The position numbers and the translations under genes are program-made. Source: Streptomyces sp. RFCAC02 (GTDB taxonomy: Bacteria; Actinomycetota; Actinomycetes; Streptomycetales; Streptomycetaceae). From it: a stretch of DNA of 64,000 nt. Numbering within the stretch: position 1 is the first letter of the stretch; every line of letters begins with the position of its first letter. Shown piece by piece: positions 1-9,647 of the stretch. The notes under the pieces are model-generated. The model was not told where the DNA came from. It saw only the letters and a program-made list of their open reading frames with translations, and did not search any database. The stretch lies in the NCBI RefSeq assembly GCF_004193175.1, contig NZ_SAUH01000001.1, forward strand, positions 310,001 through 374,000, written 5' to 3'.

Positions 1-3000
1 TTGCCGTCGGCGTCGTATTCGGCCCGGATGGCCCGCAGCACGGTGTCGCCGGTGCCGTAGTCCTCCGTCGTGACGGCCAGGTTCAGGTGGTTGAAGTGCG
101 TACGGCTGTGGTGGCCTGTCGCGTCGGTGACGTCTGTCTGGCGCCCGTACGTGTCGTAGCCGTACTGGGTGGTGTGTCCGAGTCCGTCGGCGACGGTGAG
201 GACTTCCCCTGCGGCGTTGTACGTGGCGGTGGCGGTGCGGCCGGCAGGGGTGCGGGAGGTGATCTGATTGCCGGCGTCGTCCCAGGTGTAGGTGGTGGTC
301 AGGTTGGCGGTCGTGGGGTACCGCTCGATGACGGTCTGGGTCAGCTGCCGTCCGAGGGCATCGTAGGTGGCCTCGGTACGGGCACCGGTCGGGTCGGTCA
401 TCGACAGTTGCAGGCCGGTCGGTGTCCAGCTGTAGGTGGTGACGGTGGGGACGGGGAGGATCGGCTCGGTCTCGGTAGGTGTGAACAGCAGCGAGGGCAG
501 TTGCTCGGTGCCCGGATCCGGGTCCGTGCGGCGGATCAGGTGGCCGAGTTGGTCGTACGTGTAGGTGGAGGTTCGGCCGAGGGCGTCGGATGTGGAGGCG
601 ACGCGGCCGAGGGAGTCGTAGGCGATCGTTTCGGTGGCCGTGATGGTGCCGCCGCCGGGAGGCGTGTAATCCGGCCGGGTGACGGAGGTGGGGCGCCCCA
701 GGTCGTCGTAGGCGGTGCGGCTGACGCCGTTGAGCGGGTCCCTGGTGTGCGTGATGTCGCCGAAGGTGTTGTAACCGGTGACCGTGCGAGGGCGTGTGCC
801 GTCGGCCTCGGGGCCGACGGCAGTGGTGAGGCGGCCGAGGGCGTCGTATGCGAAGTCGGTCGTGTTTCCTCGTGGGGTGGTGGTGGAGGTGAGCAGGCCT
901 CGCTGGTCGTACGTGTGCTGGGTCACGCTCTCGCCGTCGGCGTCGCTCACCGTTTCGGTGAGCGGGTTGCCGAGGGAGTCGTAGGTGTATGCGGTGGCGA
1001 GGAACTCTTCCTCGGTCGGCCCGTGCCGCCGCTCTTCCAGCAGACGGTCGGCGTCGTCGTAGGTGTAGGTGGTTCGCCGGTTGAGGTCGTCGGGGTCGAG
1101 GACGCTGGCGATCGTCCGTCCTGTGGTGTCCACCTCGAAGCTGACCGTGGTGAGCCCGCCGTTGCTCACGCGCTGCAGCAGATGGCCAGCCCGGTCGTAG
1201 GTGTTGTCCTCGATGACGATGTCCCGCCCGTCGACGTCCTGGGCCGTGACGGTGGCGACCAGGCCGTCGCCGTAGTACGTGTAGGCGGTCGTCGCGCCCA
1301 TCGCGTCGGTGGAGGCGGCCAGGCGGCCGGCGGGGTCATAGGCGTGGGACTCGAGAGTCAGGTCGCGGACTTCGCCGGTCGGGTCGCCGGTCCAGTCCTC
1401 GAGAACCGACGTCGCGTGCTGGCCGAGGGGGGTGTAGGTGTAGCGGATCACGGTGCCGGCCGGATCGGTGTTCTCCACCACTCGGCCCATCTCGTCGTAG
1501 ACGGTGTAAGACGTGTTGCCTTCCGCGTCGATGGTGCGGTCGAGACGCCCGTGATCGTCGTAGCGGTAGGAAGTGGAGCGCGGTGGGTCGTCACCGGTGA
1601 TGTCGGCGATCGTCTCGGTGAGCTGGTTGCCGTCCGCGTCGAAGGTGCGGGTGACTTCCGCGGTGTGCAGTTCATCTGTCACCGCGTTCTCGCTGCCGGT
1701 GTCGGTCTCGGTGACCACGCGGGAGAGTTCGTCGTAGGTCAGGGTGAGGGTGACGCCGTCCGGCTCGCTGTCGGATATCTCGGTCTCGGTGAGGACGCGG
1801 CCCAGACCGTCGTAGGTGTACTCGGTGACCAGGCCGGAAGGGTGAGTGGTCCGTGCGGTGTCGCCGTTGGCGTAGTAGGCGTAGCGGGTGATCGTTCCGT
1901 CGGCCTGCTCGTCGGTCGCGAGAAGCCCTGCCGGGGTTGTTCCGCCACCGAACGCCGGTTCGGTTCCCGTCGTGTACGTGCGGCGAGTAGTGCGGCCGTC
2001 GGGAAGAACCGTCTCGGTGGGGAGGCCTTGGGCCGAGTAGGACATGGTCGTGCGGTAGGCGGGATCGGCCGGCCCGGTGGAACGGGCGTCCGCCGTGGCG
2101 GTGGGGCGGTCGTTCCTCGGATCCAGCGGATCGCCGGCGTTGAGGTAGTGGTCCGTGTAGGACGTCTGGCAGTTGTGAGGGCCGCGGCAAGTGGTGTTGG
2201 AGACCGTGTTGCCGCGAGCGTCGTGGCCGGTGATGGTGACGTTCCCCGCTGGATCGGTCACGGTGTGCAGGAAGCCGCCTGTGTCGTACGCGTAGGTGGT
2301 GACTCCGCCAGCGGCGTCGGTGGATGCGACCTTCCGATGGCCGCGCAGTGCGTCGTATGTGGTGCTGGTGGTGTGCCCCAGGGGGTCCGTCACGGTGACG
2401 GTCGCGCCGAGCGCGGAGGCAGCGTGCCGGCTCCGGGCGGCGTAGTGCGCTGCTACATCGCCCTCTGTCAGGGCGTGCCGGTAGAGGGCGACTTCATCGA
2501 GATGGCCGTTGAAGTAGTAGGTGCCTTCCGGCACACCCATCCAGCTGTCGTTCGCCGCGCCCGCGCCGAGATAGCCGTAGGACTGGCCCTGGCCGGTGAC
2601 CGTGCCGTTCAGCGTCCCGACGACCGCACCATCGAGGTACAGCTTCTGTGTGGTGCCCGATCCCGTGAGGACGGCGTAGTGCCACTTGCCGTCCAGCACG
2701 GATTGGCTGGACGTGATGGGCGTCGTGCTGCCGCCCAGGACGTACCACTGTCCTCGGAGCTTCCCTGCCTCGTCGATATTCAGTACGGGGCGGTACGTCG
2801 CGGGTGTCTCGCCCAAAGGTGCGCTCTGCAGCCCGTAGAGAACGCCGGGGCCACGTGCGAGGAACCACATCTCCGCGGTGACGTCGGAAGTGCCTGTCAG
2901 CAGGTTCCCTGGGATGGCGATGGCTTCGCCATTCAAGTACGTGGACACGCCGTCCCCGTTGGCGAAGATGCTGCTGATGCCCACGGTGAGCTGTCCGGTC

Positions 3001-6000
3001 GGTGTCCCGGGGTGCTCTCCCGTCTCGTCGGTGACGATGTTGTCCGTGTCATCCATGCGCCAGTAGGCGACGGGGCCGTCCCCCGTGACGGCACCGCGGT
3101 AGGCGGCGCCGCTGCCCGAAATCTGTCCCATGCCTGCGCGGTAGGCGGTCAGGGCTTCGGGGAGTTCGAGACGTGCGTGGTCGTAAAAGGCGACTTCCGC
3201 GATCTGGCCCGTGAAGGGGCGGTAGCCGTTGGGCTTATCGTCCCAGCTTCCCGAGGAGTAGCCACCGCCGATGTAGGTGTAGTTCATGCCCCTGGTGTCG
3301 GTGCCGTCCGTGCTCGTGCCGACCAGGGTGCCGTCCACCCGCATGTTCTGCCCGGTGGCGGACGCGGACAGCAGGACGTGATGCCACTGGTCATCGTCCA
3401 CACGCCGCTGAGAGGTGAGGGTCGCGTCCTCACCGGGCCGCAGACGTCCGCGGAGCTTCCCGTTGCCATCGACGAGGAGAACCGGCCACCATCCGGTCGG
3501 TGTCTCGGTCATCGGTGTGTTCTGCATGCCGACGATCACGCCGGATTCGCTGGTGCGGAACCACAGTTCGACTGTCTGTTCTCCCGAGGTACCCCACGCT
3601 TCCCGCGGCACCTCGACCGCGCTGTCCCGCGCGCCGGTGAAGTAGGGGGCGACGGTGTCGCCGTCCGCGAACGGTCCCGGGCCGCCCAGACGGACGTCAC
3701 CGAGATACTCACCGGGCAGGTTCTCGCCGAGGGCGCTGGCCGCGACGGCGCCGCTGCGTTCGTTCAGGCGCCAGTAACCGGACGGCGCCAGGCCCCGGAC
3801 GGTGTCGGCGTAGACGGCCGAGCCTCCGCTGTAGGTGGGGGCGGAGATCTGCCAGGTGCCGCCGTCCTCATCGGTGTGTTCCGTGATGCGGCCGCTGATG
3901 TCGTCGTAGACGTTGTGCGCGTGCGTGCGGCCGGTGGGGAGGGTGACGTTTGTGATGCGGCCGGTGGCGTTGCGCAAGGCGTAGTGCTCGGCGACGGTCG
4001 TCGCGTCCAGAGGGCGGTGGTACACCGCGACTTCGTCCAACTCGCCGGAGAATCGGCGGACACCGGAGGCCGCGCCGTCGAACCCGGACGATGAGTAGCC
4101 GGCGCCCAGGTAGGTGAAGGACATGTCCAGGTGGTCGATCGGTCCGGCGAGTGAACCGACCTCGTCGCCGTCGAGATAGAGGGTCTGGGAGGTGCCTTCG
4201 CCGGTGAGCACGGCGTGGTGCCAGGCGCCGTCGGTCACGCTGGCGCTGCTCGTGATCGGGGTGATGTTCCCGCGGTCGCCGGTGAAGAAGTAGCCCCTGA
4301 GCTTTCCGTTCGTGTCGACCGTCAGCGGCGGGCTCCACGATGTGGGTTTGCCGTCCTCCAGACGGTCGCTCTGGAAACCGACGAGGACGCCCGGGGAGGT
4401 GGTCCTGAACCACAGTTCGACGCTGAGGAAGGTGGTGTTGCGGATCGTGTCGTGCGGCAGGCGGACGACGGAGTCGGTGCCGTTGAAAGTGGCCGCCGTG
4501 TCGGAGGTGCCGGTCAGAGCCCCTTCAGCGCTGTAGCCGATGCTGTAGTAGTCGGCATCGTTGAAGCCGGTTCGTGAGGGCGCCGTACTTGCGGCCGTGC
4601 CTCCGCCGCTCTCGTCCAGCCGCCAGTAGGCCACTGGGTTCCGGTCGAGCACGGCGCTGCGGTACAGGGAGCCGTCCTCGTAGGTGTACTCGGTGCACTC
4701 CTCTTCGCCGCTCGGCGGGCACACTCGCGTGAGCTGGCCGTCCGTGTAGGTGTACGACCAGGTGAGACCCGGTTCGTCCGGAGCGACGGCGTTCGTGGAC
4801 ACCGTGGACACTCTTCCGTCCTGCCAGTCGAAAGTCAGTGTCCGACCCGACGTCATGTCCTGGACGGTGGCCAGTTGATCACCGTCGTAGGTGAGGTTCT
4901 GCTGTCTTCCGGCGCTGTCGGTGACGGTGCTCAACGTGCCCCCGGCGGCGAAGGTGTAGGTCGCGCCCGAGGTGTCCCGCAGGACCCAGCCACCTCCCGA
5001 GACGGGTGTGAGTGTCCCGCTGCCACCCGCGGGACCGGTGTAGGTGCCGTTGGCATTGCGCCCGAAGCGCACTCGGCTCCCTTCAGGGAGCGTGATGAGA
5101 ACACTGCCGTCTGCCTCGGTGCGCGCTCTCATGTCCCAACGCGTCGTCCAGCCGGGGCCGAACGCCGTATCGGTGCGGAAGTCGAGCGAGTTGTACGTCC
5201 GGGTCACCGAAAGCTCGGGGCCTACCGTCGACACCGCGGCATCCGTCGCGGACGTCGCATAGTTGCCGCTCGTGCCACTGAACTCGTGACCGTCCTCGCC
5301 ACCGAGGTGCCCGGTCACCGATGGCTGGGGAACCTGAGTCGTGAAAAGCGAGGGATTCGGGCGCAGCGAGGTGCTCTCACCGTCATTGACGTAGGCATAC
5401 CAGGCGTAAGTCTTGTTCCAGGACAGCCAGCCGCTGGGTACGGCCCACTGCTGGGCGGTGGAACGGCTGCCGGTGCGGCAGTTCTTGCGGACGTTCTCGC
5501 CGTCGACCTCGCAGACCTCGAAGCTGTACTGCACGCGTGCGTTCGGGTAGTGATCGCGGTCGGTGCCTTCCGCCCACAGGGTGGGTGTCAGGGTGTCGAG
5601 CACGACGCCGCTGCCCGGTGCGGCCGATGTGAGGCGCGGGGGAATATTGACGGCCTCTATCCGTACCGCGGTGCCGGGGACTCCCAGATCCGTGAAACGT
5701 GTCGCGTTCACGGCCATAGTCCAGTCGAGCGTGTAGGTGCCTGGGTCGAGTGGAGCGATCCGGGCGTCGAGGGTGACGGTCTCGCCTGGTGATACGTCCT
5801 CGGGCATGACGGCGCCGCGCTGGAGTGCGGGGGAAGTGAGCTTCGTACCGTCCTCGTCGTAGAGGTCGTAGCGCAGCGTGTATTTGCCGTTCGCCGGCCA
5901 GGTCTCCCGCCCTTGGTTGGTGACGGTGATCTTCTGGACGCCTTCGCCGGCCGAGGTCACCGCGGCCGTCAGTTGTCCGGCACGGTAGGTCGCTCCGTAG

Positions 6001-7619
6001 GCGATCCAGGTCACGTCGAGGCTCGGGGCGCCATTGGGGTAGCGCGTCGAACCGAACTGCTTCCAGCCGAGTGAGTCGGTGGTGGACGCAGTGATCGCAA
6101 GGCCGTAGTTGTTCTTGCGCCCGTGCGTCCAGTCGTCGACCAGGCGGCGGCCGCTGCTGCCCAGCGAAATCGTCTCCCACGCCGGTGCGCAGGCCCACGA
6201 GGAATACCCGTCGGCTCGCCAGCCGTGCGCGAAGCGGTCAGTGGCCAGGGCGGCCCCGGTGGAAGGGCCGGGATAGTCCTCCAGTGTGCCGGCCGACCAG
6301 TTCTCGGTGATCGGCCGCACCGTGACAGGACGGGCCGTGCATGAGTACGACCAGGTGTTGTACAGGGCCAGCCTGGCGTCCAGGACCCAGGCGTTGCGGA
6401 GACTCGACTCGACACCCGAGAAGCGGAGGAAGGAGGCCGCGGCGTGCGCCCCTCCGTCGTACGTGCCGGTCTTGAGAACCGTGTCGGTGGAGAAGTTCGT
6501 GTTGTAGGGCCGCTGGACGTAGGTGGAGGAGGAAGCCTCGACACGAGTCACGGAGGGGTCCACACGGACGGGGTAGACCCGTTCCGGCGCGTCGAGCCAC
6601 TCGTCGTCCAGGGTGACGGTCAGAACCTGGCGGTCCTGGTCATCCCGACTAAGGCTGTAGCTGACCCCCGCGGAGATAGCACCCTGTCCTGAGTTCTCCC
6701 CGACGTCGGCGTCCTCCATCCACCCGGTGGGCGCGTATGCCCGAACGATCCCCTCGGCGTCGGCGAAGGTGACTCCCCCGTGTTCGTCCAGGGCTGCCGT
6801 GAGCCCCACGAGTTCCAGAGGGAAGTGCCACTGTCTCGGCGCCGCTGGAGAGCCGAGAACCAGCGTTTCCTTCACCGTGTCATTACCGCCAATGAACTCC
6901 ACGGAGGCCTCCGTGAAGACGTCACGGTAGGTGATGACGGACTCGTCGACCTCGCCGACGCTCGCCGCAGCGCCGGCCAGGGAATAGGCCACGCTGTATT
7001 CCGCGTCCAGGTCCATCCGCACGAGTGGAGCGTCGTCGGCCTCCGCGGCGAAGGCGATTCCGGCGTCGGTAGCCTCGGTCGTCCAACTGCTCGCGGTCTC
7101 GGCGGTGCGCGTCAGCGCGGTGTCTATGGGCTTCCAACTACCGTCGCCAAGAGCGAAGTTGACCGGTTCGTTGTAGTACCGGGTGGTGTAGGTGCCGTCC
7201 GCGTTGAGATAGGTGCGGGACTGCTCGTCACGTTCGGCAGGCAGCTCGACGCTGGTTTCCTCGCTGAAACCGGAGGCCGGCTCCGTCGGCTCGGTCTCCA
7301 CTACCTCGGGGTCGGGGACGGCGACCGACGGCTCAGTTTCCCCCAGATCCTCGACAGTTGACTCGCTCGGTGCCAGCGGAAGCTCGTCGGACGCACGCCC
7401 GGGATCGGTGCCGTCCGGTTCAGTGTCCGCCGTCGTCTCCTCCGCTCCGACAGAGTGACCACGCCCCGCCGCGTCCGACCACTCCTGGACAGGCAACTCA
7501 CCTGCCTGCTGCGACGAAGAGGCCCGCAACTGGCGGGCGGCGGCTGCGGCCGGATCCGAAGCCGCTGTGACGACCATGAGCGTAGCGACCGTCACAACAA
7601 GCGAACGAAAACGACGCAC
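1..7619 (-). CDS. secreted RHS/YD-repeat protein with LamG domains (3' end outside window)
   Basis: About 2,540 residues are visible in one uninterrupted frame; the C-terminus lies beyond position 1. The N-terminus (MRRFRSLVVTVATLMVV) looks like a signal peptide. A DNRLRE-type jellyroll follows at about residues 355-500, then an RHS N-terminal region. Three LamG/concanavalin-like domains sit at about 1035-1240, 1300-1490 and 1535-1730, each ending in a motif like DEVALYRHAL. RHS/YD repeats (TYDALGR, YDADG) run from about 1740 onward. In Actinobacteria such proteins are large surface or secreted polymorphic-toxin carriers or adhesins; the toxin tip, if any, is not visible. The GTG at 7619 gives the compact signal peptide; an in-frame GTG at 7652 with a better-spaced GAGAGGGGGA is an alternative. 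The function is inferred from architecture only. Confidence 0.9.
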   Translation of the reverse strand, partial: MRRFRSLVVTVATLMVVTAASDPAAAAARQLRASSSQQAGELPVQEWSDAAGRGHSVGAEETTADTEPDGTDPGRASDELPLAPSESTVEDLGETEPSVAVPDPEVVETEPTEPASGFSEETSVELPAERDEQSRTYLNADGTYTTRYYNEPVNFALGDGSWKPIDTALTRTAETASSWTTEATDAGIAFAAEADDAPLVRMDLDAEYSVAYSLAGAAASVGEVDESVITYRDVFTEASVEFIGGNDTVKETLVLGSPAAPRQWHFPLELVGLTAALDEHGGVTFADAEGIVRAYAPTGWMEDADVGENSGQGAISAGVSYSLSRDDQDRQVLTVTLDDEWLDAPERVYPVRVDPSVTRVEASSSTYVQRPYNTNFSTDTVLKTGTYDGGAHAAASFLRFSGVESSLRNAWVLDARLALYNTWSYSCTARPVTVRPITENWSAGTLEDYPGPSTGAALATDRFAHGWRADGYSSWACAPAWETISLGSSGRRLVDDWTHGRKNNYGLAITASTTDSLGWKQFGSTRYPNGAPSLDVTWIAYGATYRAGQLTAAVTSAGEGVQKITVTNQGRETWPANGKYTLRYDLYDEDGTKLTSPALQRGAVMPEDVSPGETVTLDARIAPLDPGTYTLDWTMAVNATRFTDLGVPGTAVRIEAVNIPPRLTSAAPGSGVVLDTLTPTLWAEGTDRDHYPNARVQYSFEVCEVDGENVRKNCRTGSRSTAQQWAVPSGWLSWNKTYAWYAYVNDGESTSLRPNPSLFTTQVPQPSVTGHLGGEDGHEFSGTSGNYATSATDAAVSTVGPELSVTRTYNSLDFRTDTAFGPGWTTRWDMRARTEADGSVLITLPEGSRVRFGRNANGTYTGPAGGSGTLTPVSGGGWVLRDTSGATYTFAAGGTLSTVTDSAGRQQNLTYDGDQLATVQDMTSGRTLTFDWQDGRVSTVSTNAVAPDEPGLTWSYTYTDGQLTRVCPPSGEEECTEYTYEDGSLYRSAVLDRNPVAYWRLDESGGGTAASTAPSRTGFNDADYYSIGYSAEGALTGTSDTAATFNGTDSVVRLPHDTIRNTTFLSVELWFRTTSPGVLVGFQSDRLEDGKPTSWSPPLTVDTNGKLRGYFFTGDRGNITPITSSASVTDGAWHHAVLTGEGTSQTLYLDGDEVGSLAGPIDHLDMSFTYLGAGYSSSGFDGAASGVRRFSGELDEVAVYHRPLDATTVAEHYALRNATGRITNVTLPTGRTHAHNVYDDISGRITEHTDEDGGTWQISAPTYSGGSAVYADTVRGLAPSGYWRLNERSGAVAASALGENLPGEYLGDVRLGGPGPFADGDTVAPYFTGARDSAVEVPREAWGTSGEQTVELWFRTSESGVIVGMQNTPMTETPTGWWPVLLVDGNGKLRGRLRPGEDATLTSQRRVDDDQWHHVLLSASATGQNMRVDGTLVGTSTDGTDTRGMNYTYIGGGYSSGSWDDKPNGYRPFTGQIAEVAFYDHARLELPEALTAYRAGMGQISGSGAAYRGAVTGDGPVAYWRMDDTDNIVTDETGEHPGTPTGQLTVGISSIFANGDGVSTYLNGEAIAIPGNLLTGTSDVTAEMWFLARGPGVLYGLQSAPLGETPATYRPVLNIDEAGKLRGQWYVLGGSTTPITSSQSVLDGKWHYAVLTGSGTTQKLYLDGAVVGTLNGTVTGQGQSYGYLGAGAANDSWMGVPEGTYYFNGHLDEVALYRHALTEGDVAAHYAARSRHAASALGATVTVTDPLGHTTSTTYDALRGHRKVASTDAAGGVTTYAYDTGGFLHTVTDPAGNVTITGHDARGNTVSNTTCRGPHNCQTSYTDHYLNAGDPLDPRNDRPTATADARSTGPADPAYRTTMSYSAQGLPTETVLPDGRTTRRTYTTGTEPAFGGGTTPAGLLATDEQADGTITRYAYYANGDTARTTHPSGLVTEYTYDGLGRVLTETEISDSEPDGVTLTLTYDELSRVVTETDTGSENAVTDELHTAEVTRTFDADGNQLTETIADITGDDPPRSTSYRYDDHGRLDRTIDAEGNTSYTVYDEMGRVVENTDPAGTVIRYTYTPLGQHATSVLEDWTGDPTGEVRDLTLESHAYDPAGRLAASTDAMGATTAYTYYGDGLVATVTAQDVDGRDIVIEDNTYDRAGHLLQRVSNGGLTTVSFEVDTTGRTIASVLDPDDLNRRTTYTYDDADRLLEERRHGPTEEEFLATAYTYDSLGNPLTETVSDADGESVTQHTYDQRGLLTSTTTPRGNTTDFAYDALGRLTTAVGPEADGTRPRTVTGYNTFGDITHTRDPLNGVSRTAYDDLGRPTSVTRPDYTPPGGGTITATETIAYDSLGRVASTSDALGRTSTYTYDQLGHLIRRTDPDPGTEQLPSLLFTPTETEPILPVPTVTTYSWTPTGLQLSMTDPTGARTEATYDALGRQLTQTVIERYPTTANLTTTYTWDDAGNQITSRTPAGRTATATYNAAGEVLTVADGLGHTTQYGYDTYGRQTDVTDATGHHSRTHFNHLNLAVTTEDYGTGDTVLRAIRAEYDADG

Positions 7620-8072
7620 GATCCCCCCACACGGCACAGGAAAAACAACCACGCCATGGTTCCCCCTCTCAACATCAACAGGGAATGCTGGGGCTGGGAT
7701 TTCAACAAGAGTCCACCCGCTCGACACCAAGAAGTCGACAGCGGGCAATCTACTAATGGGGGATAACCCTCAGACAGGGCTATACAGACATAAAGGCGCT
7801 TTGGCTTTTCACCGCACGTATGCACCGACCAGCGCCCCTCTGCATACGAATGATCATTTCGGCATACTCTCGCCCATTTCATTCGCCTCTGCCGGAGGTG
7901 GACCGCATCCACTCCACCTCGGACGTTCGGTAGGCCGTGTCACTCGCCGTGTCACTCGGAGTGGACCACACCCTCGCGTCGACGCCTACGCACCTGCACA
8001 CGACATACACCGCATGTGGACGGCGGCGCCGCTCACGGCTGGCACCGAGTGCTATTGGGCGATCGATCCATC
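7620..8072. other. intergenic region upstream of the RHS gene
   Basis: About 450 bp with lower GC than its surroundings lies between the start of the RHS gene and the stop of the DUF317 gene; both are on the minus strand. It presumably holds the RHS promoter. A short direct repeat (GTGTCACTCG twice, near 7936-7957) is visible. I see no convincing gene, RNA or strong terminator. Confidence 0.5.
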
Positions 8073-8804
8073 TCATGTGCGGTGGACGATTCGGAGATGG
8101 CCCTGTGCGCTCCTCGGCAGGGTGCGCCGAGGGACGGGCTCGGGTGAAGCGAGGGATGTCGCGAAGGCGGCCACGAGGTCTGGGGGTGAGCCGGCGGAGA
8201 AGCAGGCGCACCAGAGGTAGGAGGCTCCGATAGCTGGTTCCGCCCATGCCTGCCAGCCTCTGCGTGTCTCGCGCGGGTCGGATGCACGGATCAGCGGCGG
8301 CTCCGATTCGAGGGAGACGGTGGCTGTCAGTCCGGGGGGTGAAGCAGCGTCCGGGTAGTCGATATCGCGTTCCCAGCCGAGCCGAGTGAGGGCGGTGAGA
8401 ACTGTCTCGTCTCCGGCGCTGCCCTCGCTCGGCCCGTTGGGCTGGAGGGCGTCGAGGAATCCGATCAGTGCCTCGAAGGGCATTCCCTCGGTGAAGTAGG
8501 CGCTCCATTCGGTCGCAGCCGTATGCGTGTGGCTGCGGGCGGAGATCTGCCAGGCCACGGGAAGGGCGCCGATTTCGATCGGGTAGCCGGCCTTTACCCA
8601 CTCTGCGGATGTGAGGCCGTCGGGGCTGAGGTACAGGAGGGTGGCGTGGGCGGTGGGCCACATGGTCCAGCCGTTGTCGGCCAGGTGTTCGCCCACCGTG
8701 GTGGCGAGCGTCCCGTCATCTCCGGCGAGGTGACGGGGAGTCACCCAGTAGACCGGGGTCGCGGGGCGCTCGGGGGGCGGGTCAGGAGTCGAGTGTGTGT
8801 CCAG
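8073..8804 (-). CDS. DUF317 domain protein, apparently CTG-initiated
   Basis: A protein of about 243 residues with the DUF317 signature: a VYWVTPRHLAGDDG entry motif near the N-terminus and a SPPDLVAAFATSLASPEPVPR-type second half. DUF317 proteins are common on actinomycete plasmids and integrative elements; their biochemical role is unknown. The first ordinary start is a GTG at 8744, but it lies inside the conserved TPVYWVTPRH block and has no Shine-Dalgarno. In frame upstream, a CTG at 8804 follows GGAGG by 4 nt and gives MDTHSTPDPPPERP leading into the family motif. I therefore prefer the CTG; a sequencing error or local decay is the alternative. It lies just downstream of the small gene at 8861. 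Confidence 0.75.
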   Translation of the reverse strand: MDTHSTPDPPPERPATPVYWVTPRHLAGDDGTLATTVGEHLADNGWTMWPTAHATLLYLSPDGLTSAEWVKAGYPIEIGALPVAWQISARSHTHTAATEWSAYFTEGMPFEALIGFLDALQPNGPSEGSAGDETVLTALTRLGWERDIDYPDAASPPGLTATVSLESEPPLIRASDPRETRRGWQAWAEPAIGASYLWCACFSAGSPPDLVAAFATSLASPEPVPRRTLPRSAQGHLRIVHRT

Positions 8805-8860
8805 GTCGCCTCCAGGTGCTCATGGCCGTACGCCGGGATCCGGTTGCGCCGGCGGGTTCA

Positions 8861-9115
8861 TCAGCGCGGTGGTGTGGGAGTGGGCGGGTGCCACATCAGC
8901 CGTTCCGCCACGTCGGGTGGGAGGTGGGTGTCCGATTCGTCGTCGGGGTACTGGGCGACGAAGGCGATGGCCCGGCCGTGTTCGTCATGGCTCGCGACGA
9001 GTGCGCCGATGCGGTGGGCCATGGGGAAAAAGGGGTTGAGCGCCAGGCGTACCGGCGTGTCCGGGGGAAGGACGGAGAGCTGGGCAGCGAGGTCTCCCGC
9101 GGTCATCTCAGTCAC
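8861..9115 (-). CDS. small conserved hypothetical protein
   Basis: An 84-residue soluble protein (MTEMTAGDLAAQLSVLPPD...) with no signal peptide or membrane segment. The GTG start at 9115 overlaps the 3' end of the DUF317-like gene at 9108, so the two are probably translated together; an ATG at 9106 is an alternative start. I do not recognise the family. The phrasing (limits on value retrieval, DDESDTHLPPD) resembles small accessory proteins that sit next to DUF317 genes on Streptomyces elements, but this is only contextual. Confidence 0.6.
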   Translation of the reverse strand: MTEMTAGDLAAQLSVLPPDTPVRLALNPFFPMAHRIGALVASHDEHGRAIAFVAQYPDDESDTHLPPDVAERLMWHPPTPTPPR

Positions 9116-9461
9116 TGCTGCCTTCCCTCTCGGGGTGGGGGGCGTTCAGGGTGGCGGCGACCGCCGCGGCGACGACTTCGGCGGGGGTCGAGGGGGCGAA
9201 GGTGACCTTCCACCCGGGCTGGGAGGCGGTACCGGTCACCGCGAGCACCCAGCCCTCCCCGCTGCCGCAACGGCCGGCCGGGAACCAGCCGAGGTAGCAC
9301 CTGCCGTCCCGGCTGCTGATGTGGGTGTCCGCCCGGTCATCGACCACGAGGGCGAAGTCGTCGGCGGCGAACTGGTCGGTGACGAGCGCCGGGTCGCCGG
9401 GGTCGAGGCTCCAGCGCCTTCGCCGTGGGACGCCGTCTTTCGCTGTGGTTTCGTTCGGCAA
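9108..9461 (-). CDS. short single-domain DUF317-like protein
   Basis: About 117 residues matching the second half of DUF317 proteins: VDDRADTHISSRDGRCYLG, a W-rich middle (PGWKVTFAPSTP) and the closing AEVVAAAVAATLNAP. It is roughly half the length of the full DUF317 proteins at 8073, 9648 and 26054, so it is a natural single-domain member or a truncated copy. I chose the TTG at 9461 because AGGAGAGG lies 8 nt upstream; an ATG at 9512 is in frame but has no clear ribosome-binding site. It overlaps the next gene and follows a strong terminator hairpin at 9584. Confidence 0.65.
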   Translation of the reverse strand: MPNETTAKDGVPRRRRWSLDPGDPALVTDQFAADDFALVVDDRADTHISSRDGRCYLGWFPAGRCGSGEGWVLAVTGTASQPGWKVTFAPSTPAEVVAAAVAATLNAPHPEREGSSD

Positions 9462-9583
9462 GGGCGGTACCTCTCCTTCTCGGTTTGCGGCAGGGAAGGT
9501 CGAGGTTGACATGCGCTGCGGCTTTCGGCCAGATCGTTCCCGTCTGCCCGAAGCGAACTACTCCCACTGCCTGCGTGCATGGG

Positions 9584-9631
9584 AAAAGGGCGTGGTCGAC
9601 AGAATGGCGATTCTGTCGACCGCGCCCTTTT
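9584..9631. terminator. strong bidirectional hairpin terminator
   Basis: A nearly perfect inverted repeat: two 22-nt arms (AAAAGGGCGTGGTCGACAG and its complement, one G-T pair) around a 4-nt GGCG loop, flanked by A and T runs on both sides. It lies between the stop of the DUF317 gene at 9648 and the start of the next minus-strand gene. It should end the 11.7-9.6 kb operon. Confidence 0.85.
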
Positions 9632-9647
9632 CGGGCACTCGTGTCCG

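Noticed and set aside
87..4094. Long plus-strand open frame of more than 1,300 codons
   Set aside because: It is the complement of the RHS gene. The minus strand gives clear YD-repeat and LamG motifs; the plus translation is Val/Gly-rich without any family pattern.
7567..8220. Plus-strand frame across the gap upstream of the RHS gene
   Set aside because: Low-complexity Thr/His/Arg composition, no ribosome-binding site, and it overlaps the DUF317 gene on the other strand.
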